Positions 52,308 through 60,235 of a stretch of DNA of 64,000 bases are shown piece by piece (within the stretch, counting starts at the first letter, position 1; every line of letters starts with the position of its first letter). The stretch comes from Fibrivirga algicola (GTDB taxonomy: Bacteria; Bacteroidota; Bacteroidia; Cytophagales; Spirosomataceae): contig NZ_WAEL01000006.1 of NCBI RefSeq assembly GCF_011742925.1, positions 62,001-126,000 of the forward strand, written 5' to 3'. The notes beneath the pieces were generated by a model that saw nothing but the letters and a program-made list of their open reading frames with translations, searched no databases and was not told the origin of the DNA. Both the position numbers and the translations under genes were made by a program.

Positions 52308-52610
52308 ATGATGAAAACTCATTTGTTAAATCACCCCCTGCGAACCGCCGGACTCCTCCTTCTGGTAGAGGTCTTACTCACGGTAGTGACCCTCCTGGTC
52401 CGAAATCGAATGCCGTCTGTATAGCCTCTGCTTGCTGTGTCTTTGCTTCTGGTTGCGCTGTTCGGAGTAGCTTACATGGCGTATTACGCCACAGATTCAC
52501 AGCAACGGGGCTTCTTTCAACGCAACGTTTTTCTGATTACCCTGTTGCCGCCTGCTTACCTGGTTGCACTGGCCGTTTACATCGCTTCCGTAGTTTCTCG
52601 AGGTTTCTGA
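52308..52610 (+). pseudogene. small membrane protein gene with an in-frame amber stop
   Basis: From ATG 52308 a frame of 38 codons ends at TAG (52422-52424) but continues in the same frame for 61 more codons to TGA at 52608. Both halves are strongly hydrophobic and read as one three-helix membrane protein: GLLLLVEVLLTVVTLLV before the stop, then LLAVSLLLVALFGVAYMAYY and LITLLPPAYLVALAVYIASV after it. Single-codon interruption without frameshift suggests a recent nonsense mutation, readthrough or a sequence error. It lies between the DUF1501 and D-aminoacylase genes. Confidence 0.6.
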
Positions 52611-52623
52611 CTGCTTCACCTAT

Positions 52624-54210
52624 ATGAAAATACCGTTGCTTGGTTTAATCACCTTACTGTCAACCGCTGCATCTGCCCAGACTTATGATTTGGTGATCCA
52701 GCATGGACGGGTCGTTGATGGTACAGGCAACCCCTGGTATTACGCCGACGTGGCTATTCATAACGGACGTATCGCTAAAATTGGTACCATCCCAGCCAGC
52801 GAGGGCAGGCAGGTGATCGATGCCCGGCGGCAGATTATTGCACCGGGGTTTATCGATGTGCATACGCATGTTGAGGGTGACCTCGAAAGTCGGCCGGGTG
52901 CCGAGAACTTTACATACGATGGGGTCACCACAATGGTCACCGGAAACTGTGGCGGCTCGAGCACTAGTCTGCGGCAAATGTTTGATACACTTCGGCTAAA
53001 AGGATTTGCGCCAAATCTGGCCTCGTTGGTAGGGCACAACTCGGTACGGTTGAAGGTAATGAAAGCTGCTTTCCGAGAACCTACCGCCCGCGAGCAGACC
53101 GACATGGAAGCTCTGGTTGAACAGGCCATGAAAGACGGAGCTGTTGGGTTGTCAACGGGGCTGATTTACACGCCAGGTACGTACGCCCGCACACCCGAAA
53201 TCGTTAATTTGGCCAAAATGGCGGCAAAATATGGCGGCATCTATGCATCACACATTCGGAACGAGGGGCAGGATGTACAAACCGCCATTCAGGAGGCCAT
53301 TCAGATCGGGCGCGAGGCGGGTATTCCCGTTCAGATCTCTCACTTTAAGGTAGCCAGCAAGCCACTTTGGGGGAAAAGCACCGAAACCGTTTCACTGGTC
53401 GAGGCGGCTCGTAATAAGGAAGGTATCGACGTAACGGTCGACCAGTATCCGTATACGGCATCGAGCACGTCGCTCCAAAGTATCGTGCCGTCGTGGGCGC
53501 TGGCCGATGGCGATTCAATAACGATGGGCAGGTTTCGTGACCCGGCTACCCGCCGAAAAATCCGGGATGAAATGGTTGCATCGCTTAAAAAAAATGACCG
53601 CAAAAATTACGACTATGCGGTGGTGTCGCGCTTTGAAGCCGACACGACTTACAACGGAAAGAGCATTCATCAGATTGCGGTATTGCGTAAGCTAAAAACG
53701 GATGCGGCCTCAGAGTCAGAACTGGTAATGGCGCTGCTTGAACAGGCTCAGATGAAGCGCATTCAGATGGTGTACCACACGATGTCGGAAGACGATGTTG
53801 CCACTATCATGCGCTACCCTAATACCATGATCGCCTCCGACGCCGGCGTGGCCAGCTTTGGTCGGAATATGCCGCATCCACGTGCCTATGGCACCAACAC
53901 GCGGGTGCTGGGGCGGTATGTGCGGGAGTTGAAGGTCATTCCGCTCGAAGAAGCCATTCGCCGCATGACCTCATTGCCTGCCCAACGGTTTCGCTTTGCC
54001 GATCGGGGACTGATTCGTACCGGCTATGCCGCTGACCTGGTTATTTTCGACGAAAACACGGTTAGTGACCAGGCTACATACGAAGCGCCTCATGCCTATG
54101 CAACCGGTCTCAGTTATGTCCTCGTCAATGGCGTGCCGGTGATAGAAAACGGCAAGCATACCGGGAAGCGCCCCGGCCAGATTTTGCTGGGAAGCGGCTA
54201 CCGTAAGTAA
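52624..54210 (+). CDS. exported N-acyl-D-amino-acid deacylase-type amidohydrolase
   Basis: A 528-residue amidohydrolase with a signal peptide (LLGLITLLSTAASAQ). D-aminoacylase hallmarks: IQHGRVVDGTGNPWYYADVA, the metal HxH in GFIDVHTHVEGD, VTGNCGGSST, IYASHIRNEGQDVQTAIQEA, QISHFKVASKPLWGKS, VDQYPYTASST, YHTMSEDDVATIM, SDAGV and HPRAYGT. Such enzymes hydrolyse N-acyl-D-amino acids or D-amino-acid-containing dipeptides. Its place inside the DUF1553-DUF1501 cluster suggests the cluster works on a D-amino-acid- or amide-containing compound, but this is inference. Confidence 0.88.
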   Translation: MKIPLLGLITLLSTAASAQTYDLVIQHGRVVDGTGNPWYYADVAIHNGRIAKIGTIPASEGRQVIDARRQIIAPGFIDVHTHVEGDLESRPGAENFTYDGVTTMVTGNCGGSSTSLRQMFDTLRLKGFAPNLASLVGHNSVRLKVMKAAFREPTAREQTDMEALVEQAMKDGAVGLSTGLIYTPGTYARTPEIVNLAKMAAKYGGIYASHIRNEGQDVQTAIQEAIQIGREAGIPVQISHFKVASKPLWGKSTETVSLVEAARNKEGIDVTVDQYPYTASSTSLQSIVPSWALADGDSITMGRFRDPATRRKIRDEMVASLKKNDRKNYDYAVVSRFEADTTYNGKSIHQIAVLRKLKTDAASESELVMALLEQAQMKRIQMVYHTMSEDDVATIMRYPNTMIASDAGVASFGRNMPHPRAYGTNTRVLGRYVRELKVIPLEEAIRRMTSLPAQRFRFADRGLIRTGYAADLVIFDENTVSDQATYEAPHAYATGLSYVLVNGVPVIENGKHTGKRPGQILLGSGYRK

Positions 54211-54300
54211 TTGACCTGCAGGTAACGGGTCGATAGGGAAAATATGGGAGCATACCCCTTTTATATCAAATTGACAGTCAGACTTTCCTAAACCACTATT

Positions 54301-55341
54301 ATGCAATCGAGACGTACCTTTTTGAAACATACCGCCCTTGCGTCGGCGGCACTGACGGCACCGGCATTTACCAGTCGGAGGGAAGAAGCCGTGCTGGTGG
54401 GGCATGGCTCGAACAAATACCGGGTGGTGCCAAACTGGGGCGTACTCGACGCCGGGCAGAACCCCGTCAATGATTGCCACGAAATGGTGCAGGACGCCAA
54501 AGGCCGCATCTTTATGCTGGGTAACGAAACCAAAAACAACGTGCTGATCTACGATCGGTCGGGTAAGCTGCTGAGCTCGTGGGGAACCACGTACCCCGGC
54601 GGGCATGGCCTCTCGATTGGCACCGAAGGCACGGACCAATACCTACTCATCTGCGATACCGACCGGCATCAGGTGATCAAAACTGACCTTGCCAGCAAGG
54701 AACTGATGAAGATCGATTACCCGCACGAAACGGGGGTGTATGCCTATCCAGGCCAGTTCAAACCTACCGAAACAGCTATTAACCCGGCCAACGGCGATAT
54801 CTACATTGCTGATGGCTACGGCTCGAACTACATCACCCAGTTCGACCGGACGGGTAAGCTCATCCGGTACTTTGGCGGAGCGGGCGGTGCCAACGAGCAG
54901 TTCGACTGCTGCCACGGTATCGTCGTCGATACGCGCAACGCCGCAAAACCAACATTGCTGATTACTGACCGGCGGCACAACTGCCTGAAGCGGTTTTCGC
55001 TGGACGGTAAGTATATCAGCACCATTGCTTTGCCCGGCTCCTACGTTTGCCGGCCGGTGATCAAGGGGGATATGCTCTATGCCGCCGTCTTTCGAAGTAC
55101 CTCCGACAGCTACCCCGATTCCGGGTACGTTCAGATCCTCGACAAGAACGATAAAGTCGTATCGACGCCTGGTGGTTCGGTTCCAACGTACCTGAACGGG
55201 CAACTACAGGAACAACGCAAAGACCGCTCGTTCATGACCTTCATGCACCCCCACGACGTGCTGGTCGACGCCGACGAAAACCTCTATGTAGCACAGTGGG
55301 CCTCCCGCAAAACGTACCCAATTAAGTTAGAACGCGTATAG
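54301..55341 (+). CDS. Tat-exported six-bladed beta-propeller (NHL-type) protein
   Basis: A 346-residue protein with a textbook twin-arginine signal (QSRRTFLKHTALASAALTAP). The mature part is built of NHL-like blades: GRIFMLGNETKNNVLIYDRS, GDIYIADGYGSNYITQFDRT, LLITDRRHNCLKRFSLDGKY and ENLYVAQWASRKTYPIKLER, with repeated DRxG/DxxGK turns. Paired Cys-Cys (EQFDCCHGI) is unusual for a Tat substrate. Propellers of this type (peptidylglycine-lyase-like 6-bladed group) often bind ligands or act as lyases; no catalytic assignment can be made. It starts 90 bases after the deacylase and ends 11 bases before the cytochrome fusion gene. Confidence 0.85.
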   Translation: MQSRRTFLKHTALASAALTAPAFTSRREEAVLVGHGSNKYRVVPNWGVLDAGQNPVNDCHEMVQDAKGRIFMLGNETKNNVLIYDRSGKLLSSWGTTYPGGHGLSIGTEGTDQYLLICDTDRHQVIKTDLASKELMKIDYPHETGVYAYPGQFKPTETAINPANGDIYIADGYGSNYITQFDRTGKLIRYFGGAGGANEQFDCCHGIVVDTRNAAKPTLLITDRRHNCLKRFSLDGKYISTIALPGSYVCRPVIKGDMLYAAVFRSTSDSYPDSGYVQILDKNDKVVSTPGGSVPTYLNGQLQEQRKDRSFMTFMHPHDVLVDADENLYVAQWASRKTYPIKLERV

Positions 55342-55352
55342 GCGAGTTACCA

Positions 55353-56852
55353 ATGACGCCACTTTTTCTTCAGACTCATTCCTCCGATTGGGTACTATTC
55401 TTCGGCCGGTTTCACCCGCTGATCGTGCATTTGCCGATTGGGTTTTTACTGATTGCCGGTATTCTTGAACTGGGGCGGCGGCTGGGTAAACTACAGTTCA
55501 GCAACGGCACTATGTCGACAATCCTGTTCGGGTCGGCGGTCAGTGCTACGCTGGCTTGTGCGTTTGGCTATATGCTCTCGCTGGGTGGGGGCTACGATAG
55601 GGAGATTCTCGACGAACATATGTGGCAGGGGATCGGCGTGGCCGTGTTTGCCTGGATTGCCTGGGCTGCTACAAGCGATGTCCTGCTCAAGCGCCTCTCG
55701 TTCGGCAGTGTGCTCTATATGCCTGCGTTGGGGTTGTCGTTGGTGGCGATCCTGGTGGCAGGGCATCATGGTGGTGCGCTTACCCACGGCTCCGACTACC
55801 TCACCCAGTACACGCCTGAGCCATTCCGTACGCTGGCAGGCTTGCCTCCACGTGCCGCTTCGGTTGCGTTTAAAGCCAAACCCATCACCGATGTCAATCA
55901 GGCGCTGGTGTACGAGCAGATTGTGAACCCGATCTTGCAGACGCGTTGTGTGCAGTGTCATAATGCCGAAAAATCGAAAGGCGATCTGCGTATGGACGCA
56001 CCTGACCAACTCGGGAAAGGGGGGGAGAACGGCCCCGTCTTTGTAGCCGGAAAGGGAGCCGACAGTGAGATGATCAAGCGCTGCCTGCTCGATGAGGACG
56101 ATGAACACCATATGCCCCCCAAAGGAAAAACGCCCTTAACCGAACAGCAAATTACCCTGCTCACCTGGTGGATCGATCAGGGCGCGTCGTTCGACAAAAA
56201 AGTGGCTGATCTGACGGTAACGGAAACAGTAAAGCCGGCGCTGGCATCGCTGGGTCAGGCTGCCGGTGGTGCCGTTGGCAATTCGGGCACTAGGCTTGCC
56301 GATGCGAAACCAGCAGGCCCCGCCCCCCTTTCGCCCGTGCTGACGATGAACGTACCTGCGGCTGATCCGAAGGTGATTGATGAATTGAAAAAGACGGGCT
56401 TGCTGGTGCTGCCCTTGTCAAGAGAGAATAACCAACTGGAGATTAGTGCGGTCAACGTACGCACATTCAGCGACGCGCAGGCAACATTGCTGGTCAAACT
56501 AGCTGAGCAGATTGTGTGGCTGAAACTGGGTGACACCCAAATTACTGACGCGGCTATCGCCTCCATTGCCAAACTGAAAAACCTGCAAAAACTCCACCTC
56601 GAACGTACCCGGATTACCGATGTGGGACTGCAAAAACTCACCAGCTTAACGTACCTGGAATACCTGAACCTGTACGGCACCGCCATGACCGATGCTGGCC
56701 TCATCAGCTTAGCCGAACTGAAAGCCCTGCGTAGCGTATATATCTGGCAAACCAAAGTGACCGAATCGGGCATCACCGCCTTGAAGAAAGCACTACCCAA
56801 TGTAGAAGTCGTAGGCGGCATGAGCGAGGGCGGCGTAGCGGTTGTGAGGTAA
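55353..56852 (+). CDS. DUF2231 membrane - cytochrome c - leucine-rich-repeat fusion
   Basis: A 499-residue fusion. Residues ~14-145 are a DUF2231-type membrane domain with about four helices (GRFHPLIVHLPIGFLLIAGI; His21 and His26 could bind haem b). A planctomycete-type cytochrome c module follows with CVQCH (199-203), distal region DEHHMPPKG and the closing LLTWWIDQGASFD. Then a linker and, at ~360-490, several leucine-rich repeats of the ~24-residue type (ITDAAIASIAKLKNLQKLHL). The haem motif and membrane anchor point to electron transfer from the periplasmic enzymes of this cluster into the respiratory chain. Co-directional, 11 bases after the propeller gene. Confidence 0.9.
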   Translation: MTPLFLQTHSSDWVLFFGRFHPLIVHLPIGFLLIAGILELGRRLGKLQFSNGTMSTILFGSAVSATLACAFGYMLSLGGGYDREILDEHMWQGIGVAVFAWIAWAATSDVLLKRLSFGSVLYMPALGLSLVAILVAGHHGGALTHGSDYLTQYTPEPFRTLAGLPPRAASVAFKAKPITDVNQALVYEQIVNPILQTRCVQCHNAEKSKGDLRMDAPDQLGKGGENGPVFVAGKGADSEMIKRCLLDEDDEHHMPPKGKTPLTEQQITLLTWWIDQGASFDKKVADLTVTETVKPALASLGQAAGGAVGNSGTRLADAKPAGPAPLSPVLTMNVPAADPKVIDELKKTGLLVLPLSRENNQLEISAVNVRTFSDAQATLLVKLAEQIVWLKLGDTQITDAAIASIAKLKNLQKLHLERTRITDVGLQKLTSLTYLEYLNLYGTAMTDAGLISLAELKALRSVYIWQTKVTESGITALKKALPNVEVVGGMSEGGVAVVR

Positions 56853-56873
56853 TTCAATCGCCACTTTTGGGTC

Positions 56874-57278
56874 TTAAATACGACTTGCTTTTAGCGAAGA
56901 CTGACTAGCTATCAGATCAAAATCTGAATCGTTGTGTAGGAGGGTTATATCAGCTTGAATGGCATAATAGGCAATCAGGCAGTCATTTGCTTTACGGATG
57001 GTTACGCCTTTCTTGCGGAGCGCCCGGTACAGGTCAGCGGCCCCGATGGCATTCAGAAAAGCATCTGCCTGAAAACGGTTGAGCGCCAATAAGCTGGTCT
57101 TAATCAGCTCATATTCCTTTTCATCGCGAATGCCCTGTAAGGTTTCCTGAACAATGACGGGTGCGACCCAAATTGGGTGATTAGCCCTTAAATAAACAGC
57201 TACACGATTTGTTTGAGGGCAGTCGATGCCCTTAAACCAGTCAATCCAAACTGTTGTGTCAACGAGAATTGGCTCCAT
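56874..57278 (-). CDS. vapC: VapC-type PIN ribonuclease toxin
   Basis: A 134-residue PIN-domain toxin. The acidic active site is recognisable: Asp in ILVDTTVWIDWFKG, Glu in VIVQETLQGI, Asp in IRKANDCLIAYYA, and Asp in LLHNDSDFDLIA. The ATG (57276-57278) overlaps the antitoxin stop as TGATG, the usual coupling in VapBC operons. Targets in this family are tRNA or rRNA. Tail-to-tail with the LRR-cytochrome gene (21-base gap). Confidence 0.92.
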   Translation of the reverse strand: MEPILVDTTVWIDWFKGIDCPQTNRVAVYLRANHPIWVAPVIVQETLQGIRDEKEYELIKTSLLALNRFQADAFLNAIGAADLYRALRKKGVTIRKANDCLIAYYAIQADITLLHNDSDFDLIASQSSLKASRI

Positions 57279-57469
57279 CAATGACGACGCATAGCATCAA
57301 GATCACCTTCCCAAGCCACTTTGCCACGCATTGCAAGCAGTTGTTGGCGTTGTAGTTGCTTAACGAAGTTGTCTAAAGCTAAGGTCACTACTTCTTTCTT
57401 CGTTTTAGCATTGCTTAGCTTTAATGCTTGTTCAACAAGCGTAGCGTCCAGGTCAATATTCGTCCTCAT
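57278..57469 (-). CDS. vapB: VapB-type antitoxin
   Basis: A 63-residue antitoxin with a ribbon-helix-helix N-terminus (MRTNIDLDATLVEQALKLSN) followed by KTKKEVVTLALDNFV, the VapB/DUF2191 pattern, and a short C-terminal toxin-binding tail. It precedes vapC by a one-base overlap. A TATTTTTG box (57489-57496) next to TTTGTACACAAA is a plausible autoregulated promoter. Confidence 0.9.
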   Translation of the reverse strand: MRTNIDLDATLVEQALKLSNAKTKKEVVTLALDNFVKQLQRQQLLAMRGKVAWEGDLDAMRRH

Positions 57470-57480
57470 GATCTTGTTTG

Positions 57481-57496
57481 TTTGTACACAAAAATA
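57481..57496 (-). promoter_or_regulatory. vapBC promoter/operator candidate
   Basis: Minus-strand TATTTTTG (57489-57496) fits TANNTTTG, 20 bases before vapB; the near-palindrome TTTGTACACAAA (57481-57492) overlaps it and could bind VapB. Confidence 0.45.
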
Positions 57497-57523
57497 ACGG
57501 AAATTTGGTGTATAAAAGAATGA

Positions 57524-58012
57524 TTATCCCCTCCGCTTTGCCAGCCAATCTTTCACGGCCGGGCCGGTGCCGAAAGGCCAGGGACGTAGCTCGCTGATGG
57601 GTGTTAGCTTATACGCCTGCAATTCGGTGGTATCCATCACGATGTCGCCGGTGGCGCGAACGTGGTAGGTGAAAATGATCTCGTTGCGCTGGTAAAAGGT
57701 GTAAATGCCAAGAAACTCGACGATCTCGACCTGCGTGAGGCCAATTTCTTCCCGGATTTCGCGGAGAATAGCGTCGGCGGGTTCCTCGCCCCGTTCCAGA
57801 AAGCCCGTCACCAGCCCAAACCAATCGGCGGGCCAGCCGATGTTTTGCGTGAGCACCACCGTGTCGTTGTCATACTCCACAATAGCGCCTACCACCGGCA
57901 ACGGATTGTCGTAGAACACGTACCCACAGGGCTTCGAGCAAACCAGCCGGTCGCGCCCGCTAGCCTCTTTCACTTCCAGCGGCGAAGCGCAAACAGGGCA
58001 AAATTTTATCAT
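57524..58012 (-). CDS. NUDIX hydrolase with N-terminal zinc ribbon
   Basis: A 162-residue hydrolase. N-terminal zinc-ribbon cysteines FCPVCASPL and VCSKPCGYVFYDN; the NUDIX box GFLERGEEPADAILREIREE matches G-x5-E-x7-R-E-x2-E-E. The zinc ribbon with NUDIX resembles NudC-like and ADP-ribose-type pyrophosphatases, and the product likely sanitises a nucleoside-diphosphate derivative. The gene is separated from the upstream LOG gene by a 38-bp-armed hairpin. Confidence 0.92.
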   Translation of the reverse strand: MIKFCPVCASPLEVKEASGRDRLVCSKPCGYVFYDNPLPVVGAIVEYDNDTVVLTQNIGWPADWFGLVTGFLERGEEPADAILREIREEIGLTQVEIVEFLGIYTFYQRNEIIFTYHVRATGDIVMDTTELQAYKLTPISELRPWPFGTGPAVKDWLAKRRG

Positions 58013-58017
58013 AAACG

Positions 58018-58115
58018 GTTTGATGGTTGACGTTTGTGGTTTGATGTGGCGCTGCTACTCTGTCATGTGGTTGGTGTGCAGCGCAACATCGAACCACAAA
58101 CGTCAACCATCAAAC
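58018..58115. repeat. 38-bp-armed intergenic hairpin
   Basis: Arms 58018-58055 and 58078-58115 (36 of 38 matches) with a 22-base loop. The arm includes GGTTGACGTTTGTGGTTTGA and ends in GCGCTGC. It shares AACCACAAACGTCAA with the hairpin upstream of mntH. It fills the gap between the co-directional NUDIX and LOG genes. Confidence 0.9.
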
Positions 58116-58119
58116 TAAT

Positions 58120-58671
58120 TTAAATCTCATTCCAAAATGCCTCGATTGCACCTAGGGCTTCGTCGACTGTTTCAACAACGATCAGGAGGGCGCGGTTTTC
58201 GGGCTTTAGGAAACCCTCTTCTACACAGCGGTCGAGTTGCTGAAGCATCAGGTCGTAGTACCCATTTACATTGATGACGGCAATGGGACCGTCATAAAGT
58301 TTTAGCTGACGCCAGGCCAGAATTTCGAACAGCTCATCAAAGGTGCCGTAGCCACCAGGTAGCGTAATCACGCCTTTCGCCAGCGTCACCATCTTGTACT
58401 TACGTTCGTGCATCGTTTCCACGAAGTGCAGTTCTGTCAGGGTTTGGTGCGCTACTTCCAGTTTCGCCAGGAAGTTCGGAATGACGCCCGTCACCTCGCC
58501 GCCCGCGCTGATAACCGTATCGGCTACATTGCCCATCAGGCCAAATCCGCCCCCGCCGTAAATCAGGCGGATGTTGCGCTCGGCCATTTTTTGGCCCAGT
58601 TCAACGGCTACTTCCTTATAAATAGCCTTGGTTCCGGGTGAGGAACCGCAGTAAACGACAATACTTTGCAT
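58120..58671 (-). CDS. LOG-family cytokinin riboside 5'-monophosphate phosphoribohydrolase-like protein
   Basis: A 183-residue Rossmann-fold protein of the TIGR00730/LOG family. SIVVYCGSSPGTKAIYKEVA opens it, GGGFGLMGNVADTV and the signature PGGYGTFDELFEILAW follow. Members cleave the N-glycosidic bond of nucleoside 5'-monophosphates (AMP and, in some, cytokinin nucleotides); the role in non-plant bacteria is mostly purine housekeeping. Flanked by long hairpins on both sides. Confidence 0.92.
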   Translation of the reverse strand: MQSIVVYCGSSPGTKAIYKEVAVELGQKMAERNIRLIYGGGGFGLMGNVADTVISAGGEVTGVIPNFLAKLEVAHQTLTELHFVETMHERKYKMVTLAKGVITLPGGYGTFDELFEILAWRQLKLYDGPIAVINVNGYYDLMLQQLDRCVEEGFLKPENRALLIVVETVDEALGAIEAFWNEI

Positions 58672-58710
58672 AGTTTTTAGTCTGAAAAGTGTGTGTAAGT
58701 CGATAGTTTG

Positions 58711-58776
58711 GACAGGTAGTTTAGTGTTGCTGATGCGAAGGCAATTTCATGCGTCAGCAACACTAAACTACCTGTC
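58711..58776. repeat. 26-bp intergenic hairpin, GTTGCT-apex family
   Basis: Arms 58711-58736 and 58751-58776 (25 of 26 matches) contain TTTAGTGTTGCTGATGC and its complement. A further, weaker outer pairing joins GTCGATAG (58699-58706) with CTATCGAC in the 3' end of mpl (58795-58802). Confidence 0.85.
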
Positions 58777-58780
58777 TAGG

Positions 58781-60157
58781 CTATTGACTGTCGACTATCG
58801 ACTTCAAGTCCATCCCGCCGAACGTACCTGAACTCATCATCAGGAATATATCGGTGGTGGCGCGATTTTGTTCAATAAAAGCTGTCAGGACAGCCGTATC
58901 AGTGAACACCTGTAAGCCCGGCTTGTCAAAGGCTGTCAGGATATCGGCGGGCGAAATCGGCTCCAGACGTTTGATGGTCAGCGTATGCTCGTTGAAATAA
59001 ACGGCCGCCACGTCGGCGGCATCGAGGGTGTGCCGGTATTCGGCCAGAAACGCCTTATTAAGGCTGCTGAACGTATGCAATTCTACGCAGGCCAGCAGGG
59101 TTTGGCCGGGGTACTGCGCCTTCACGGCCTCAGTGGTAGCCTCTACTTTCGACGGAGCATGCGCAAAGTCGCGATACACGATCTTGTTACCTGAACGTAC
59201 CACCGTTTCGAGCCGTCGCGCCGCCCCTTTGAATGATTGAATCGCTTCGTAGAACTGTTCTTCAGTTACCCCCAACCGGTCGCAAACGGCCATGGCACCG
59301 GCAATGTTTTTCATGTTGTGCAGGCCAAACACCTGCAAAAGAACCTCGCCATTCGTGGCTGTGGTTAGGTACGTTTGTCCATCCCGAATTACGTGCGGAT
59401 GCGCCTCATAAGCTACTTTCTGCACATCGTGTCGCTCTTTGGCCACAATTACATCCAGCATGTTGTCTGTTTCGTCGAAAATTAAGACGCCCGATTTAGG
59501 CATCTGATCGGCGAGCAGTTCAAACTGATGTACGTACTGTTCGTAGGTCGGGTAAATATTGACGTGGTCCCAGGCAAGCCCGCTGATCAGGGCCATGTGC
59601 GGCTGGTAATGCAAAAACTTTGGCCGACGATCAATCGGAGAGGAGGCGTACTCATCCCCTTCGATGATAATAATCGGAGCGGCATCGGCCGAGGTATCGT
59701 CGGTCAGGCTAACCATCGTCTCGAATCCATCCAGCTGAGCGCCAACCAGATAATCGAACTTCCGGTTGTGGTGTTTCAACACGTGCAGGATCATTGAGGT
59801 GATAGTCGTTTTGCCATGACTGCCAGCAATCACCACGCGCTGTTTCTGCTTGCTCTGTTCAAAAATAAATTCGGGGTAAGAGAGTACCGTTAGTCCCAGG
59901 GCACGTGCGCGTTCCAGTTCTGGATTATCAACGCGGGCGTGCATACCCAGAATAACGGCATCGAGGCCCATATGAACGCGGTCGGGAAACCAACCCATGT
60001 CGGCTGGTAGTAATCCCTTATGTTGAAGACGGGTGCGGGCTGGATCGTAAATTTCATCGTCGGAACCCGTTATGGTATGGCCTTGCTGATGAAGGGCCAG
60101 AGCGAGGTTGTGCATAGCACTCCCGCCGATGGCGATAAAATGGTAGGCCTGCGGCAT
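58781..60157 (-). CDS. mpl: UDP-N-acetylmuramate:L-alanyl-gamma-D-glutamyl-meso-diaminopimelate ligase
   Basis: A 458-residue Mur ligase of the peptidoglycan recycling pathway, which joins recycled tripeptide to UDP-MurNAc. N-terminal Rossmann domain (YHFIAIGGSAMHNLALALHQ), ATP-binding GSHGKTT (112-118), IIIIEGDEYASSPIDRRPKF, which is the DEY/S-F/L-R motif of Mpl, LISGLAWDHVNIYPTYEQY, and the C-terminal domain with RDFAHAPSKVEATTEAVKAQ. Length and motifs favour Mpl over MurC. The OmpA-like gene diverges from it. Confidence 0.93.
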   Translation of the reverse strand: MPQAYHFIAIGGSAMHNLALALHQQGHTITGSDDEIYDPARTRLQHKGLLPADMGWFPDRVHMGLDAVILGMHARVDNPELERARALGLTVLSYPEFIFEQSKQKQRVVIAGSHGKTTITSMILHVLKHHNRKFDYLVGAQLDGFETMVSLTDDTSADAAPIIIIEGDEYASSPIDRRPKFLHYQPHMALISGLAWDHVNIYPTYEQYVHQFELLADQMPKSGVLIFDETDNMLDVIVAKERHDVQKVAYEAHPHVIRDGQTYLTTATNGEVLLQVFGLHNMKNIAGAMAVCDRLGVTEEQFYEAIQSFKGAARRLETVVRSGNKIVYRDFAHAPSKVEATTEAVKAQYPGQTLLACVELHTFSSLNKAFLAEYRHTLDAADVAAVYFNEHTLTIKRLEPISPADILTAFDKPGLQVFTDTAVLTAFIEQNRATTDIFLMMSSGTFGGMDLKSIVDSQ

Positions 60158-60235
60158 GAATTATGAGGTGTTGAAATGGTAGACGAAGGTAAGGGCTATC
60201 TTCGTTTGATAAATAAGCGTACTCTCTCCGCATTC

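Noticed and set aside
55491-56111. 206-codon minus-strand frame
   Set aside because: Antisense to the DUF2231-cytochrome c gene.
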